In this document: positions 26,415-34,843 of the stretch, one piece after another
Layout of the letters: each line of letters starts with the position of its first letter
Position numbering within the stretch: the stretch's first letter is position 1
NCBI GenBank assembly: GCA_017960645.1
Contig: JAGCYU010000007.1
Location: 1 to 41,056 of the forward strand
From: Alphaproteobacteria bacterium
GTDB lineage: Bacteria; Pseudomonadota; Alphaproteobacteria; CAAHEQ01; UBA3637
Reading direction: 5' to 3'
DNA length: 41,056 bases
Notes under the pieces: generated by a model
What the model was told of the DNA's origin: nothing
Seen by the model: only the letters and a program-made list of their open reading frames with translations
The model's database searches: none
Position numbers and translations under genes: made by a program

Positions 26415-28490
26415 CTATTTTATAACTAAGCTGACTAACTTGCCGGGAACATAAATTTCTTTAATAACCTCGTGTCCGTCCAAATAGGATTGGACAGATT
26501 GTTTGGCGTGGGCAATAATAGCATCTTTATCCGTATCTTTGGCAACAGTAAAGTCAGCCCGACGTTTTCCGTTGACTTGAACAGCAATAGTCATGTTGTT
26601 TTCTTTGGTCTGAGAAGCATCATAGGTCGGCCATGGTTCATAGGTAATTGTTTTATCATGTCCAAAATAAGCCCACAATTCTTCAGCCATAAATGGTGCT
26701 TGAGGAGATAACATTTGAACAAACTTTTCAGCATCTGATTTTGCCAAAGGTTGCTCGGATTTACTCCACGCATTCACAAACTCCATCATTTTTGCCGTTG
26801 CCGTGTTAAAGGTTAAACGTTCCATATCTTCTGTCACTCCTTTAATCAATTTGTGCATTTGACGAGAAAGCTCTTCAGAGCCTGTGTTGGCAACTTTTGT
26901 TGTCATCAATGTCCATACACGTTTTAAGAAACGAGAAATGCCGTTGATACCTTCGGTCGCCCATGGTTTTTCAGCGTCAATTGGCCCCATGAACATTTCA
27001 TACATACGTAAAGCATCTGCACCATATTCTTGGATAACTTCATCAGGGTTAACGACATTGTTGCGGGATTTACTCATCTTATCAATTTGTTTGTTGACTT
27101 TGATATCAGTTCCTTTAACAAAGTATTCTTTACCGCGTTGTTCAATGTCTTTCGGATAATAGTATTTTCCGGCGTCATCTTGATAAGAATAGGCCACAAT
27201 CATACCTTGATTGACCAATTTTTTAAACGGTTCTTTGCAAGTCACTAGTCCTGCATCATATAAGACCTTTTGCCAGAATCGCGCATAGAGCAGGTGTAAC
27301 ACAGCGTGTTCTACCCCGCCGACATAGAAGTCCACAGGCATCCAATATTCTTGAGCTTCTTTAGAGGCAAAAGCTTCATCATTATGTGGATCGCAGAAGC
27401 GTAAGAAATACCAAGAACTTCCTGCCCATTGAGGCATGGTGTTGATTTCACGCTTAGCTGGTTTACCGGTTTCGGAATCAATAGTGTTAACCCATTCTGG
27501 GCAATTTGCCAAAGGTGCTTCACCTTCCGCTGTTGGCTTAAATTGAGGAAGAGGCGGTAATAATACCGGTAAATCCTTAAATGGAACAGATTTCAATGTG
27601 CCATCTTCCAAGTGGATGATGGGGAACGGTTCACCCCAGTATCTTTGGCGAGCAAACAACCAGTCACGCAATTTGTAATTGATTGTGCGTTTTCCAACGC
27701 CTTTCTCCGTTAAAAATTCAATCATTTTAGCTTTGGATTCTTTAACATGTAATCCGTTTAAGAATTCTGAATTGATTAAGGCACCGTCGCCCTCCCATGC
27801 AGCCTTTGTTAAATCAAAGTCAGCAGGAGCTTCAATTACTTGAATCACTGGGATATCAAACTTTTTGGCAAAATCCCAGTCACGTTGATCGTGTGCAGGA
27901 ACAGCCATAATGGCACCGTATCCGTAATCGCCCAACACATAATCCGCAATATAGATAGGAATCTTTTTGTCATTGACCGGGTTGATAGCATAAGCACCGG
28001 TAAAAGCCCCTGTTTTTTCGCGAACATCGGCCATACGATCTTGAGCAGATTTATGTGAAGTTTTTTCAATATAGGCATCTACTTCAGCTTTTTGTTCAGG
28101 GGTCGTAATTTCCTTGACCAAAGAATGTTCTGGCGCCAAGACGCAATATGTGGCACCAAACAAAGTGTCTGGACGTGTTGTGTAAACCGTAAATTCCACA
28201 GGTTTATCGGCGACTTTAAAAACAACATCGGCCCCTTCGGATTTGCCAATCCATTCACGTTGCATTGTTTTAATGCTTTCTGGCCAATCCAATTCATCCA
28301 AGTCTTGTAACAAACGTTCGGCATAGGCTGTGATTTTGAGCATCCATTGACGAATTGGTTTTTTGATGACTTCGTCACCTGTTTCAACGTATTTTCCATC
28401 TTTAACCTCTTCATTGGCCAATACAGTTCCTAGTTTTGGGCACCAGTTTACAGGTGTGATCGTTTCATAAGCAAGTCCGCGGTCAAACAA
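26415..28490 (-). CDS. leuS: Leucyl-tRNA synthetase, C-terminal part after an in-frame stop
   Basis: A 691-residue frame that continues LeuRS in the same reading phase as the N-terminal part at 28503-28913. It carries VNWCPKLGTVLANEEV, the CP1 editing domain (TVYTTRPDTLFGATY, GYGAIMAVPAHDQRDWDFA), the catalytic-domain loop KMSKSRNNVVNP, the anticodon-binding domain and the C-terminal VIKEIYVPGKLVSLVIK. The only possible start near the break is TTG at 28490, with AAGG just 2 bases ahead, too close for good initiation. Without the TAA at 28503-28505, both parts would form a normal protein of about 832 residues. Downstream, U32 begins after 9 bases. Confidence 0.85.
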   Translation of the reverse strand: MFDRGLAYETITPVNWCPKLGTVLANEEVKDGKYVETGDEVIKKPIRQWMLKITAYAERLLQDLDELDWPESIKTMQREWIGKSEGADVVFKVADKPVEFTVYTTRPDTLFGATYCVLAPEHSLVKEITTPEQKAEVDAYIEKTSHKSAQDRMADVREKTGAFTGAYAINPVNDKKIPIYIADYVLGDYGYGAIMAVPAHDQRDWDFAKKFDIPVIQVIEAPADFDLTKAAWEGDGALINSEFLNGLHVKESKAKMIEFLTEKGVGKRTINYKLRDWLFARQRYWGEPFPIIHLEDGTLKSVPFKDLPVLLPPLPQFKPTAEGEAPLANCPEWVNTIDSETGKPAKREINTMPQWAGSSWYFLRFCDPHNDEAFASKEAQEYWMPVDFYVGGVEHAVLHLLYARFWQKVLYDAGLVTCKEPFKKLVNQGMIVAYSYQDDAGKYYYPKDIEQRGKEYFVKGTDIKVNKQIDKMSKSRNNVVNPDEVIQEYGADALRMYEMFMGPIDAEKPWATEGINGISRFLKRVWTLMTTKVANTGSEELSRQMHKLIKGVTEDMERLTFNTATAKMMEFVNAWSKSEQPLAKSDAEKFVQMLSPQAPFMAEELWAYFGHDKTITYEPWPTYDASQTKENNMTIAVQVNGKRRADFTVAKDTDKDAIIAHAKQSVQSYLDGHEVIKEIYVPGKLVSLVIK

Positions 28491-28502
28491 TACCTTAAAG
28501 AT

Positions 28503-28505
28503 TTA
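28503..28505 (-). other. In-frame TAA interrupting leuS
   Basis: On the minus strand the codons read TGG ACA CAA TAA ATC TTT AAG, and translation resumes in the same frame as IFKVLFDRGLAY. Related LeuRS sequences such as that of Bacillus have WTQWIF here, so the stop stands where Trp is expected. Confidence 0.9.
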
Positions 28506-28913
28506 TTGTGTCCATTTATAATAACTTGGATCAGTCGTGTTGATTTCGCGATTCCAGTCATAAGATAATCCAATATTTTTGATTTGGGATTTATAAACTT
28601 CCACGTTTTCTTTAACAACTTCAGCAGGGTGTTTACCAATACGTTCTGCGTAACGTTCTGCGGGTAATCCAAAGGCATCCCAACCCATTGGATGTAGAAC
28701 ATTAAAGCCTTTCATACGCTTATAACGAGAAACAATATCAGAAATCGTATAGTTTTCTGCATGACCTACATGTAATCCTGCGCCAGATGGATAAGGGAAC
28801 ATATCCAGTACATAGTATTTAGGTTTGTTTTTATCTATCTCTGCGCGGAAAGTTTGATTTTCTTCCCAATATTTTTTCCATTTGTTTTCAATTTGTGAAT
28901 GGTTGTAATCCAT
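28503..28913 (-). CDS. leuS: Leucyl-tRNA synthetase, N-terminal part
   Basis: A 136-residue frame holding the start of the class I synthetase that charges tRNA-Leu. [20 protein letters not shown] is the usual LeuRS start. The HIGH-type ATP motif is in [17 protein letters not shown], and [13 protein letters not shown] follows. It stops at TAA 28503-28505 directly after YYKWTQ, before the CP1 editing domain. AAAGGA precedes the ATG and a good promoter lies upstream. By itself this fragment cannot charge tRNA; it could be one half of a split enzyme, a product of readthrough, a pseudogene or the result of a base error. Confidence 0.85.
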   Translation of the reverse strand: MDYNHSQIENKWKKYWEENQTFRAEIDKNKPKYYVLDMFPYPSGAGLHVGHAENYTISDIVSRYKRMKGFNVLHPMGWDAFGLPAERYAERIGKHPAEVVKENVEVYKSQIKNIGLSYDWNREINTTDPSYYKWTQ

Positions 28914-28945
28914 AATCTATCCTTTTGTTAAAATAAACTGCTGTA

Positions 28946-28974
28946 ATTATATAATAAAATAAGATAAAAGTCTA
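28946..28974 (-). promoter_or_regulatory. Predicted promoter of leuS
   Basis: TAGACT (28974-28969), 17 bases, perfect TATAAT (28951-28946), immediately after the pepN stop. The start would be near 28939, 26 bases before the ATG. Its intact state suggests the locus is still transcribed. Confidence 0.5.
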
Positions 28975-28979
28975 GCTTT

Positions 28980-31463
28980 TTATGCTAAAATCTTAGAGAT
29001 GATTTCTTTTGTCCCGGGGGACAATCGAGGCGCTTCCAGCATGTGTTTTAAGGCTTGTGTTGCATGGGCAACACGGAAATCGTCCATGAATTTATATTGC
29101 TTGAACACTTGCGCTAATCGTGCTGCCATGTGAGGGTTCAGTGCGTCCAGCGCAATGATTTGTTCTGCCATAAAGTGATAACCTGGTTCAGAGTGGAAAG
29201 CAATTAAATTATTACCTAAAACACTTAAAACAGCTCGGACTTTATTTGGATTGGTAAATTCAAACTTTGGATGTTTTATTAAATTGCGGGCTGTTTCTAT
29301 AGCCAAAATATCCGGACGTGCCGCTTGAATTTGGAACCATGAATTAAGTGGCAGTTCATCATCCTTATAGCGATTATAAAAATCATCCAGAGCGGTTTGT
29401 GCTTCTGTCAAATTATTGAAAACTAATATGCGCAAGGCGGCTTGCAAATCTGTAAAATTATCTGCAGTTTGGTATTGGCGATACACAATATCTTTATGTT
29501 TTGTCATAGCTAAATAGGATAGGACAGCATTTTTTAAAGCGCGTTTGCTTACTTGTTCGGCATTAACAGAGTAGGGTGTATTTATTTGCATTTTTTCATA
29601 TATCGCTAATAGCTTGTCTTGATAAGTATCTGCAAAAGCTTGTTGCATTAGCTTGCGTGTTGCATATATTGTTTCTAAAGCTGTTCCTTTGACATGGGGT
29701 AAAATTTCACTAATTGCGGGGAAAGTAATGCCCATAGCAATAACAGCAGGATCTAAATTTGAATCCAGATATGTGCCTAGTGCCTGAATGACATCTGTGT
29801 CGGGTACTTTTATCGAATTCTTTATCATATTTGCCAAGGTTTCTTTGATATAATTTTGTCCGATTTCTAAACGATTAAATAAGTCACTGTCGTGTGTCAT
29901 TAAATGTAGGCGCTCTGGGGCAGTGTAAATGATATCGATATCTACAATTGCCGAAAAATCACGATTGATGGATAAAACGGGCTTTTCAGCAACATCGAAA
30001 TGATATTCTTGTTCAATTGTATCTAGGATAAATGTCCCAGAAGCTAAATCCTTACCATTTGCTCCAACCAGCCCATAAACTAAAGGGATAACAAAAGGCT
30101 TATCAGTTAATGAATGTGTTTGTGTGAGTTTTACAATAAAAATATTGTTTTGATAAGATGTTTGTACTTTTACATGAGGGCGCTTAGGCACATGATACCA
30201 TTGCCTAAATTGTGTTAAATCCATGTTGCTGGCATCTTCAATTGAACGAATAAATTCTTCTATGGAAACAGCTTGTCCGTCATAACGCGTAAAGTATAAA
30301 CGGCAACCTTCCATAAATTTATCAGGTCCAACAACAGCTTTCATCATGCGAATAACTTCGGCGCCTTTGTCATAAATAGTGCTGGTGTAAAAATTATTGA
30401 CATCCTCGGCTTGATCCAACAGAATAGGGTGAGCCAAAGGTCCATCATCCTCAGAAAATTGGCTTGTTCTTAAATCGGCTACAGTTTTCATTCTTTCTAG
30501 CGCATGAGAGTGTACATCATAAGTAAATTCCGTTTCACGGAAGACAGTAAAGCCTTCTTTGAGGGATAGGTTAAACCAATTTTCCAATGTAACCCTGTCG
30601 CCACTGTAGTTATGGAAGTATTCGTGGGCAACAACAACTTCTACATAGGCAAAACGGTCATCTGTAGCTGTCATTTGACTGGCTAGCAAACATGAATCAT
30701 TGAATATATTCAATGACTTATTTTCCATAGCTCCAGCATTAAAGTGAGAGACTGCTACAATGGAAAAACGGTCTAAATCATACTCAAGCCCAAAAACGTC
30801 TTCATCCCATTTCATTGCTTTTTTAATAGATTGCATTGCCCATTTGAGGCGATCTTTTTTCCCGGGTTCACAATACAGGGATAGAGCTACATTTTTGCCA
30901 CTTTTTGTCGTAAAAGTGTCAGTTAACACATCCAAACTTCCCGCAACTAATGCAAACAAATAACATGGTTTTGCAAAGGGATCCTCAAAAACGATGGTAT
31001 CATCTGTTTCTGAAATAATATTTCCGTTGGATAAGCGCACAGGGTACAGAGCTTTGTCAGCATGAATGGTAATACGATATTTGCTCATAACATCTGGGCG
31101 ATCAGGATAGTAAGTTATGTGGCGGAATCCCTCGGGTTCATTTTGAGTCGTGAACAAGCCATTAGCTATATATAACCCCATTAGCTGAGTATTCGCTTCG
31201 GGATTGATTTCAACGGTGGATTTAACGATAAAGTCTTCAGATTCGGGATGCAGAATTAAATTTTCCCCATCTTTTTTGTACGGCATATTGATATCAATCA
31301 GTTTTAAATCAACCCCATTTAGTACTAATGGTTCACCCACAGGATAATTAGTAAAGTGTAACTTGGCCTTGACAATCGTCTTTGTTTTATCCAAAATAAA
31401 GTCTAATTCGGTTATTGGGAGTTGATAGGTAGGGCGCTGATAATCTTTTCTATAAAATGTCAT
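28980..31463 (-). CDS. pepN: Aminopeptidase N (PepN, M1 family)
   Basis: An 827-residue cytoplasmic zinc aminopeptidase of the E. coli PepN type, removing N-terminal residues from peptides. The substrate motif GAMEN is at 244-248. The zinc site HEYFH is at 280-284 with the third ligand Glu303 in LKEGFTVFRE. The last about 380 residues form the Ig-like and helical domains. I start at the ATG at 31463 (MTFYRKDYQRPTYQLP), which overlaps the Sel1 gene stop as ATGA; ten more in-frame codons upstream lie inside that gene. Confidence 0.97.
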   Translation of the reverse strand: MTFYRKDYQRPTYQLPITELDFILDKTKTIVKAKLHFTNYPVGEPLVLNGVDLKLIDINMPYKKDGENLILHPESEDFIVKSTVEINPEANTQLMGLYIANGLFTTQNEPEGFRHITYYPDRPDVMSKYRITIHADKALYPVRLSNGNIISETDDTIVFEDPFAKPCYLFALVAGSLDVLTDTFTTKSGKNVALSLYCEPGKKDRLKWAMQSIKKAMKWDEDVFGLEYDLDRFSIVAVSHFNAGAMENKSLNIFNDSCLLASQMTATDDRFAYVEVVVAHEYFHNYSGDRVTLENWFNLSLKEGFTVFRETEFTYDVHSHALERMKTVADLRTSQFSEDDGPLAHPILLDQAEDVNNFYTSTIYDKGAEVIRMMKAVVGPDKFMEGCRLYFTRYDGQAVSIEEFIRSIEDASNMDLTQFRQWYHVPKRPHVKVQTSYQNNIFIVKLTQTHSLTDKPFVIPLVYGLVGANGKDLASGTFILDTIEQEYHFDVAEKPVLSINRDFSAIVDIDIIYTAPERLHLMTHDSDLFNRLEIGQNYIKETLANMIKNSIKVPDTDVIQALGTYLDSNLDPAVIAMGITFPAISEILPHVKGTALETIYATRKLMQQAFADTYQDKLLAIYEKMQINTPYSVNAEQVSKRALKNAVLSYLAMTKHKDIVYRQYQTADNFTDLQAALRILVFNNLTEAQTALDDFYNRYKDDELPLNSWFQIQAARPDILAIETARNLIKHPKFEFTNPNKVRAVLSVLGNNLIAFHSEPGYHFMAEQIIALDALNPHMAARLAQVFKQYKFMDDFRVAHATQALKHMLEAPRLSPGTKEIISKILA

Positions 31464-31945
31464 TGAATCACCTGTTGAATTTTGTTCATCCAATATTGTG
31501 TTTTTTCTTGATTAGTATCACGATAAATATTTGCCAAACTTTTCATGGCATTAAGATGCCCTTGTTCTGCTGCTGCCGTATATAAAGGAATGATTAAATC
31601 TTTTCCTTCTTGGCCAAAGTAGCCACGTTCTGCCCAAACAGCTATAGCATATTGAGCTTCCGCTAAATTTGTATTACCAGCTTTTTGCATCCAATAGATT
31701 GCTTGTTCACGATTTTCGGGAATGTGATCTCCCACATCATACATTAAAGCTAGTTTATACATTGCTTGGTTGTCGCCTGCATTTGCTTTTATAACCATGC
31801 AACGAGCATAATCAGGATGATTTGGCGCCATTTCCTGTAATGAACAGGATGGTTGAGATTGAAAAGATTTTCTGATAATTAACGCACCAATCCATAAACA
31901 GGACAAAATTAACATAAAAATCAAGATATTACGGAATAAACGCAT
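31460..31945 (-). CDS. Sel1-repeat (TPR-like) membrane-anchored protein
   Basis: A 161-residue protein with one N-terminal membrane anchor (about 4-22, FRNILIFMLILSCLWIGAL) followed by Sel1-like repeats of about 36 residues: AGDNQAMYKLALMYDVGDHI, NTNLAEAQYAIAVWAERGYF and QGHLNAMKSLANIYRDT. Such repeats mediate protein contacts in the periplasm. I start at the ATG at 31945 because AGGAG precedes it; the frame is open ten codons further up. It precedes and overlaps pepN by 4 bases. Specific role unknown. Confidence 0.8.
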   Translation of the reverse strand: MRLFRNILIFMLILSCLWIGALIIRKSFQSQPSCSLQEMAPNHPDYARCMVIKANAGDNQAMYKLALMYDVGDHIPENREQAIYWMQKAGNTNLAEAQYAIAVWAERGYFGQEGKDLIIPLYTAAAEQGHLNAMKSLANIYRDTNQEKTQYWMNKIQQVIQ

Positions 31946-31980
31946 GGAAAACTCCTGAAAAATAAAATTACTCATCCAAA

Positions 31981-32009
31981 AATATAGTGAAAATTAAGAA
32001 AAAATACAA
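31981..32009 (-). promoter_or_regulatory. Predicted promoter of sel1-pepN
   Basis: TTGTAT (32009-32004), 17 bases, TATATT (31986-31981); start near 31974. It is divergent from the fabD promoter, 24 bases separating the two -35 boxes. Confidence 0.4.
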
Positions 32010-32033
32010 CTAAAAAATTTGGTATGTCTCTTG

Positions 32034-32062
32034 TTGCAAAGTGCAAAAAGTTTTGGTATAAT
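32034..32062 (+). promoter_or_regulatory. Predicted fabD promoter with transcription start at the ATG
   Basis: TTGCAA (32034-32039), 17 bases, TATAAT (32057-32062) preceded by TGG, an extended -10. Six bases separate it from the ATG at 32069, so +1 should fall on the start codon. Confidence 0.6.
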
Positions 32063-32068
32063 AATAAT

Positions 32069-33004
32069 ATGAGTACGATACAGTATGGATTTGTTTTTCC
32101 TGGTCAAGGAGTACAGGCTGTTGGAATGGGGCAGGATTTGGCCAAAAGTTTCCCTGTGGCACGTGCTGTTTTTGAGGAAGTGGATACTGCTCTGGGCTAT
32201 CCTTTATCAAAGTTGATGTTTGCAGGGGATATAACAGAGTTAACACAAACCCAACATGCTCAACCAGCCATTATGGCGGTTTCTATGGCTATTGTCCGTA
32301 TTATTGAGTCGGAAGTTGCTCCCGTGATGCAATTGGCTGGAGCTGTGGCAGGGCATTCATTGGGGGAATATACGGCCCTTTGTGCGGCTGGCGTTTTAAA
32401 TTTAACAGATACGGCAAAATTGTTAAAGTTAAGGGGAGAGTTGATGACCGAGGCTGCCCGAGAACAGCCGGGCGGCATGTTGGCTTTATTGGGGGCTAAT
32501 ATTTCTCAAGCCATGGATCTTGCAAAAAGATCGGGCTGTTATGTGGCTAATGATAATTGCGATGGTCAAGTTGTTTTAAGTGGTTCTCATGTTGCTTTGA
32601 CAACCGCTAAAATGTTGGCCGAAACAATGCATATTAAACGCTCCGTTCCGTTGGCTGTCGCTGGACCTTTCCATTCTCCTATGATGGCCGGGGCTGCACA
32701 AAAAATGTTTGATGTATTAAATAAAATACAGTTTAGTTTGCCACAGATTCCTATCTTTTTTAATGCGACGGGTTTGTTAGAAAATAAAACGATTGCTTTT
32801 GCAGATTTATTGAAACGGCAAATGACCGATACAGTGCATTGGCGTGAAACCATACAAAATATGGTGCATGTTGATGCTTTTGTAGAATGCGGCCAGGGAA
32901 CTGTTTTAACCGGCTTAATTCATCGTATCCGACCGGATATGACTGTGTTAAATGGTTGTGACGTTTCTGGCGTTCAATCTTTAATTAGCAGTTTAAAAAT
33001 GTAA
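32069..33004 (+). CDS. fabD: Malonyl-CoA:ACP transacylase FabD
   Basis: A 311-residue cytoplasmic enzyme that moves malonyl from CoA to acyl carrier protein for fatty acid synthesis. The N-terminus is the usual FVFPGQGVQAVGMG. The nucleophile is Ser97 in GHSLGEY, and the catalytic His is in VAGPFHSPMM. I start at the ATG at 32069, which gives the family-typical N-terminus; an upstream ATG at 32024 would add 15 residues and lies upstream of the predicted promoter. There is no Shine-Dalgarno, so the mRNA is probably leaderless. It stands alone here, without fabH, fabG or acpP next to it. Confidence 0.95.
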   Translation: MSTIQYGFVFPGQGVQAVGMGQDLAKSFPVARAVFEEVDTALGYPLSKLMFAGDITELTQTQHAQPAIMAVSMAIVRIIESEVAPVMQLAGAVAGHSLGEYTALCAAGVLNLTDTAKLLKLRGELMTEAAREQPGGMLALLGANISQAMDLAKRSGCYVANDNCDGQVVLSGSHVALTTAKMLAETMHIKRSVPLAVAGPFHSPMMAGAAQKMFDVLNKIQFSLPQIPIFFNATGLLENKTIAFADLLKRQMTDTVHWRETIQNMVHVDAFVECGQGTVLTGLIHRIRPDMTVLNGCDVSGVQSLISSLKM

Positions 33005-33011
33005 ATTTATC

Positions 33012-34784
33012 TTATTTCTTTGACTTAAATTGTGCGTTGTATAGAACAGCATACGGACCATTTTGTGCTAATAGATGGGCATGAGTTCCTTGTTCAACAA
33101 TCTTTCCTTCGTTAATGACAACAATTTTATCGGCATTTTGAACGGTAGACAATCGGTGGGCAATTACTAATACAGTTCGATCTTTCATTAAGTTATTGAT
33201 GGCTTGCTGCACAATAGCCTCAGATTTGTTATCTAAAGCCGAGGTAGCTTCATCCAAAATAACAATAGGGGCATTTTTTAATAGAGCCCGTGCAATGGCA
33301 ATTCGTTGCCTTTGGCCTCCGGACAATAAGGTGCCGCGTTCACCAATATCTGTGTCTAATCCATTTGCCAATGTTGCGACAAACTCATCTAAACAAGCAG
33401 AGTGAACTGCTTTTTTGATTTGAGTATCAGTTGCATCTGGCTTGCCAAGCAAGATATTATCCCGAATAGTGCCAGAAAATAGGAAATTGTCTTGGAATAC
33501 GACGGCAATTTGATCACGTAATGAGTGCAAAGAAACATCCTTGATATTTTTCCCATCAATTGTAATTTCTCCAGTTGTAACATCATAAAATCTGGGAATT
33601 AAATTGACCAAAGTTGTTTTGCCTCCGCCGGAATTTCCTACAAAAGCTATTGTTTTGCCTTTGGGAATAGTTAAATTGATGTCCTGTAGGACGGGACTGC
33701 CTTCTTTGTATTCAAAACAGACATGTTGGAACACAATTTTGTCCTTGATAGGTGGCAAGGAAATTGCATGAGGGTTTTCTTTGATAGTAATCGGATAGGT
33801 TAACATTTCAAAAACACGCTCAATAGCCATAAAAGATAATTGAACTTGATTGAAGTTTTTACCTATGTTTTTAATCGGGGTATATAACATCAACATGGCG
33901 GTAATAAATGCCACAAAATCACCTGGTGTCATCTGCTTTGAAGTAATTAAATAGCTTCCATACCATATTGCACCAGCAATACCAATAGAAATAACAATAT
34001 GCATCATAGGGGATAACCACGCCGTGCGCTGGGTGTTTTTAATGGTTAATTTAAAGCTTTGACGTAAGACATCATAAAAACGATTGCGTTGATATTCTTG
34101 TAAATTATAAGAGGCAATTGTCTTTGAACCGGCATGTGTTTCATTGAATATTGTAAAACCTTCTGCCCCTACAATAACGGACTTTTTAACGATATCTTTA
34201 ATACGGCGTCTGATATTTGCAAGAGGCCATAAGGCACATCCTAAAACAATAATGGCTAAAATGGCTAATTTCCACGAAGTGACAAATAAAACGATTGCTA
34301 AGGTAATAGAAGAAAAAACGCGTGTTGTGAAAATCTTAAGGTTAGATAACAACCCTGTGCATGCCATATTAGCATCAGTATTAAAGCGCATCAAAAGATC
34401 GCCGGAGGTTTGTTTATCAAAAAAGGATTGTTCCATTTGCATAAGTTTAGCATATAATTTTCGCTGTAACTCTTGAGTAATCTTTCCCCCTGTCCAAGCA
34501 CTTAAATATGTTGAGCCGTATTCCAAAGCTGCTTGTGCACAGGTAAAGGTAATAATTAAAATCGGGATAACCCACAAAGGTAAGTTCCATGGGGTGGCTG
34601 AACCTTGTTCCATAATAACCGTATCCATAAATGGCTTAAGTGCCCATGCAATAACGGCATCCAAGGAGCCTATTGGAATCGTAATTAAAATGCTTAATAA
34701 CGCACGAAACCAAAAGGGTTTCACAAAAGGCCAAATGCGTTTATAGTTTATCACAAAATTCAATTGATTTATTTTTTTTAACAT
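33012..34784 (-). CDS. msbA: MsbA-type lipid A/glycerophospholipid ABC exporter
   Basis: A 590-residue half-transporter (membrane domain then ATPase) that flips lipid A-core across the inner membrane. Six membrane segments lie in about 25-310, with MRFNTDANMACTG as a coupling region. The ATPase has Walker A GNSGGGKTT, the signature LLSGGQRQRIAIARALL, Walker B IVILDEATSALD and the H-loop VIAHRLST. I start at the ATG at 34784 (MLKKINQLNF) with AAGGGG upstream; five further codons are open. MsbA is the likely assignment since LPS genes are present, but other lipid or peptide exporters share this layout. Convergent with fabD. Confidence 0.88.
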   Translation of the reverse strand: MLKKINQLNFVINYKRIWPFVKPFWFRALLSILITIPIGSLDAVIAWALKPFMDTVIMEQGSATPWNLPLWVIPILIITFTCAQAALEYGSTYLSAWTGGKITQELQRKLYAKLMQMEQSFFDKQTSGDLLMRFNTDANMACTGLLSNLKIFTTRVFSSITLAIVLFVTSWKLAILAIIVLGCALWPLANIRRRIKDIVKKSVIVGAEGFTIFNETHAGSKTIASYNLQEYQRNRFYDVLRQSFKLTIKNTQRTAWLSPMMHIVISIGIAGAIWYGSYLITSKQMTPGDFVAFITAMLMLYTPIKNIGKNFNQVQLSFMAIERVFEMLTYPITIKENPHAISLPPIKDKIVFQHVCFEYKEGSPVLQDINLTIPKGKTIAFVGNSGGGKTTLVNLIPRFYDVTTGEITIDGKNIKDVSLHSLRDQIAVVFQDNFLFSGTIRDNILLGKPDATDTQIKKAVHSACLDEFVATLANGLDTDIGERGTLLSGGQRQRIAIARALLKNAPIVILDEATSALDNKSEAIVQQAINNLMKDRTVLVIAHRLSTVQNADKIVVINEGKIVEQGTHAHLLAQNGPYAVLYNAQFKSKK

Positions 34785-34808
34785 AATTTCCCCTTGCAAT
34801 TATAACTC

Positions 34809-34837
34809 ATCCTAGCAAAAAATAAATTAAACTGCAA
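34809..34837 (-). promoter_or_regulatory. Predicted promoter of msbA
   Basis: TTGCAG (34837-34832), 17 bases, TAGGAT (34814-34809) preceded by TGC (extended -10). It lies in the 59-base dnaX-msbA gap; start near 34802. Confidence 0.4.
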
Positions 34838-34843
34838 CTTTTT

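Noticed and set aside
28079-28414. Minus-strand alternative frame inside leuS
   Set aside because: Out of frame with the conserved LeuRS sequence, which is continuous here; the only leuS lesion is the TAA at 28503-28505.
32010-32246. Minus-strand open frame across the fabD start
   Set aside because: Shadow of fabD; it covers the divergent promoter region and shows no protein-like features.
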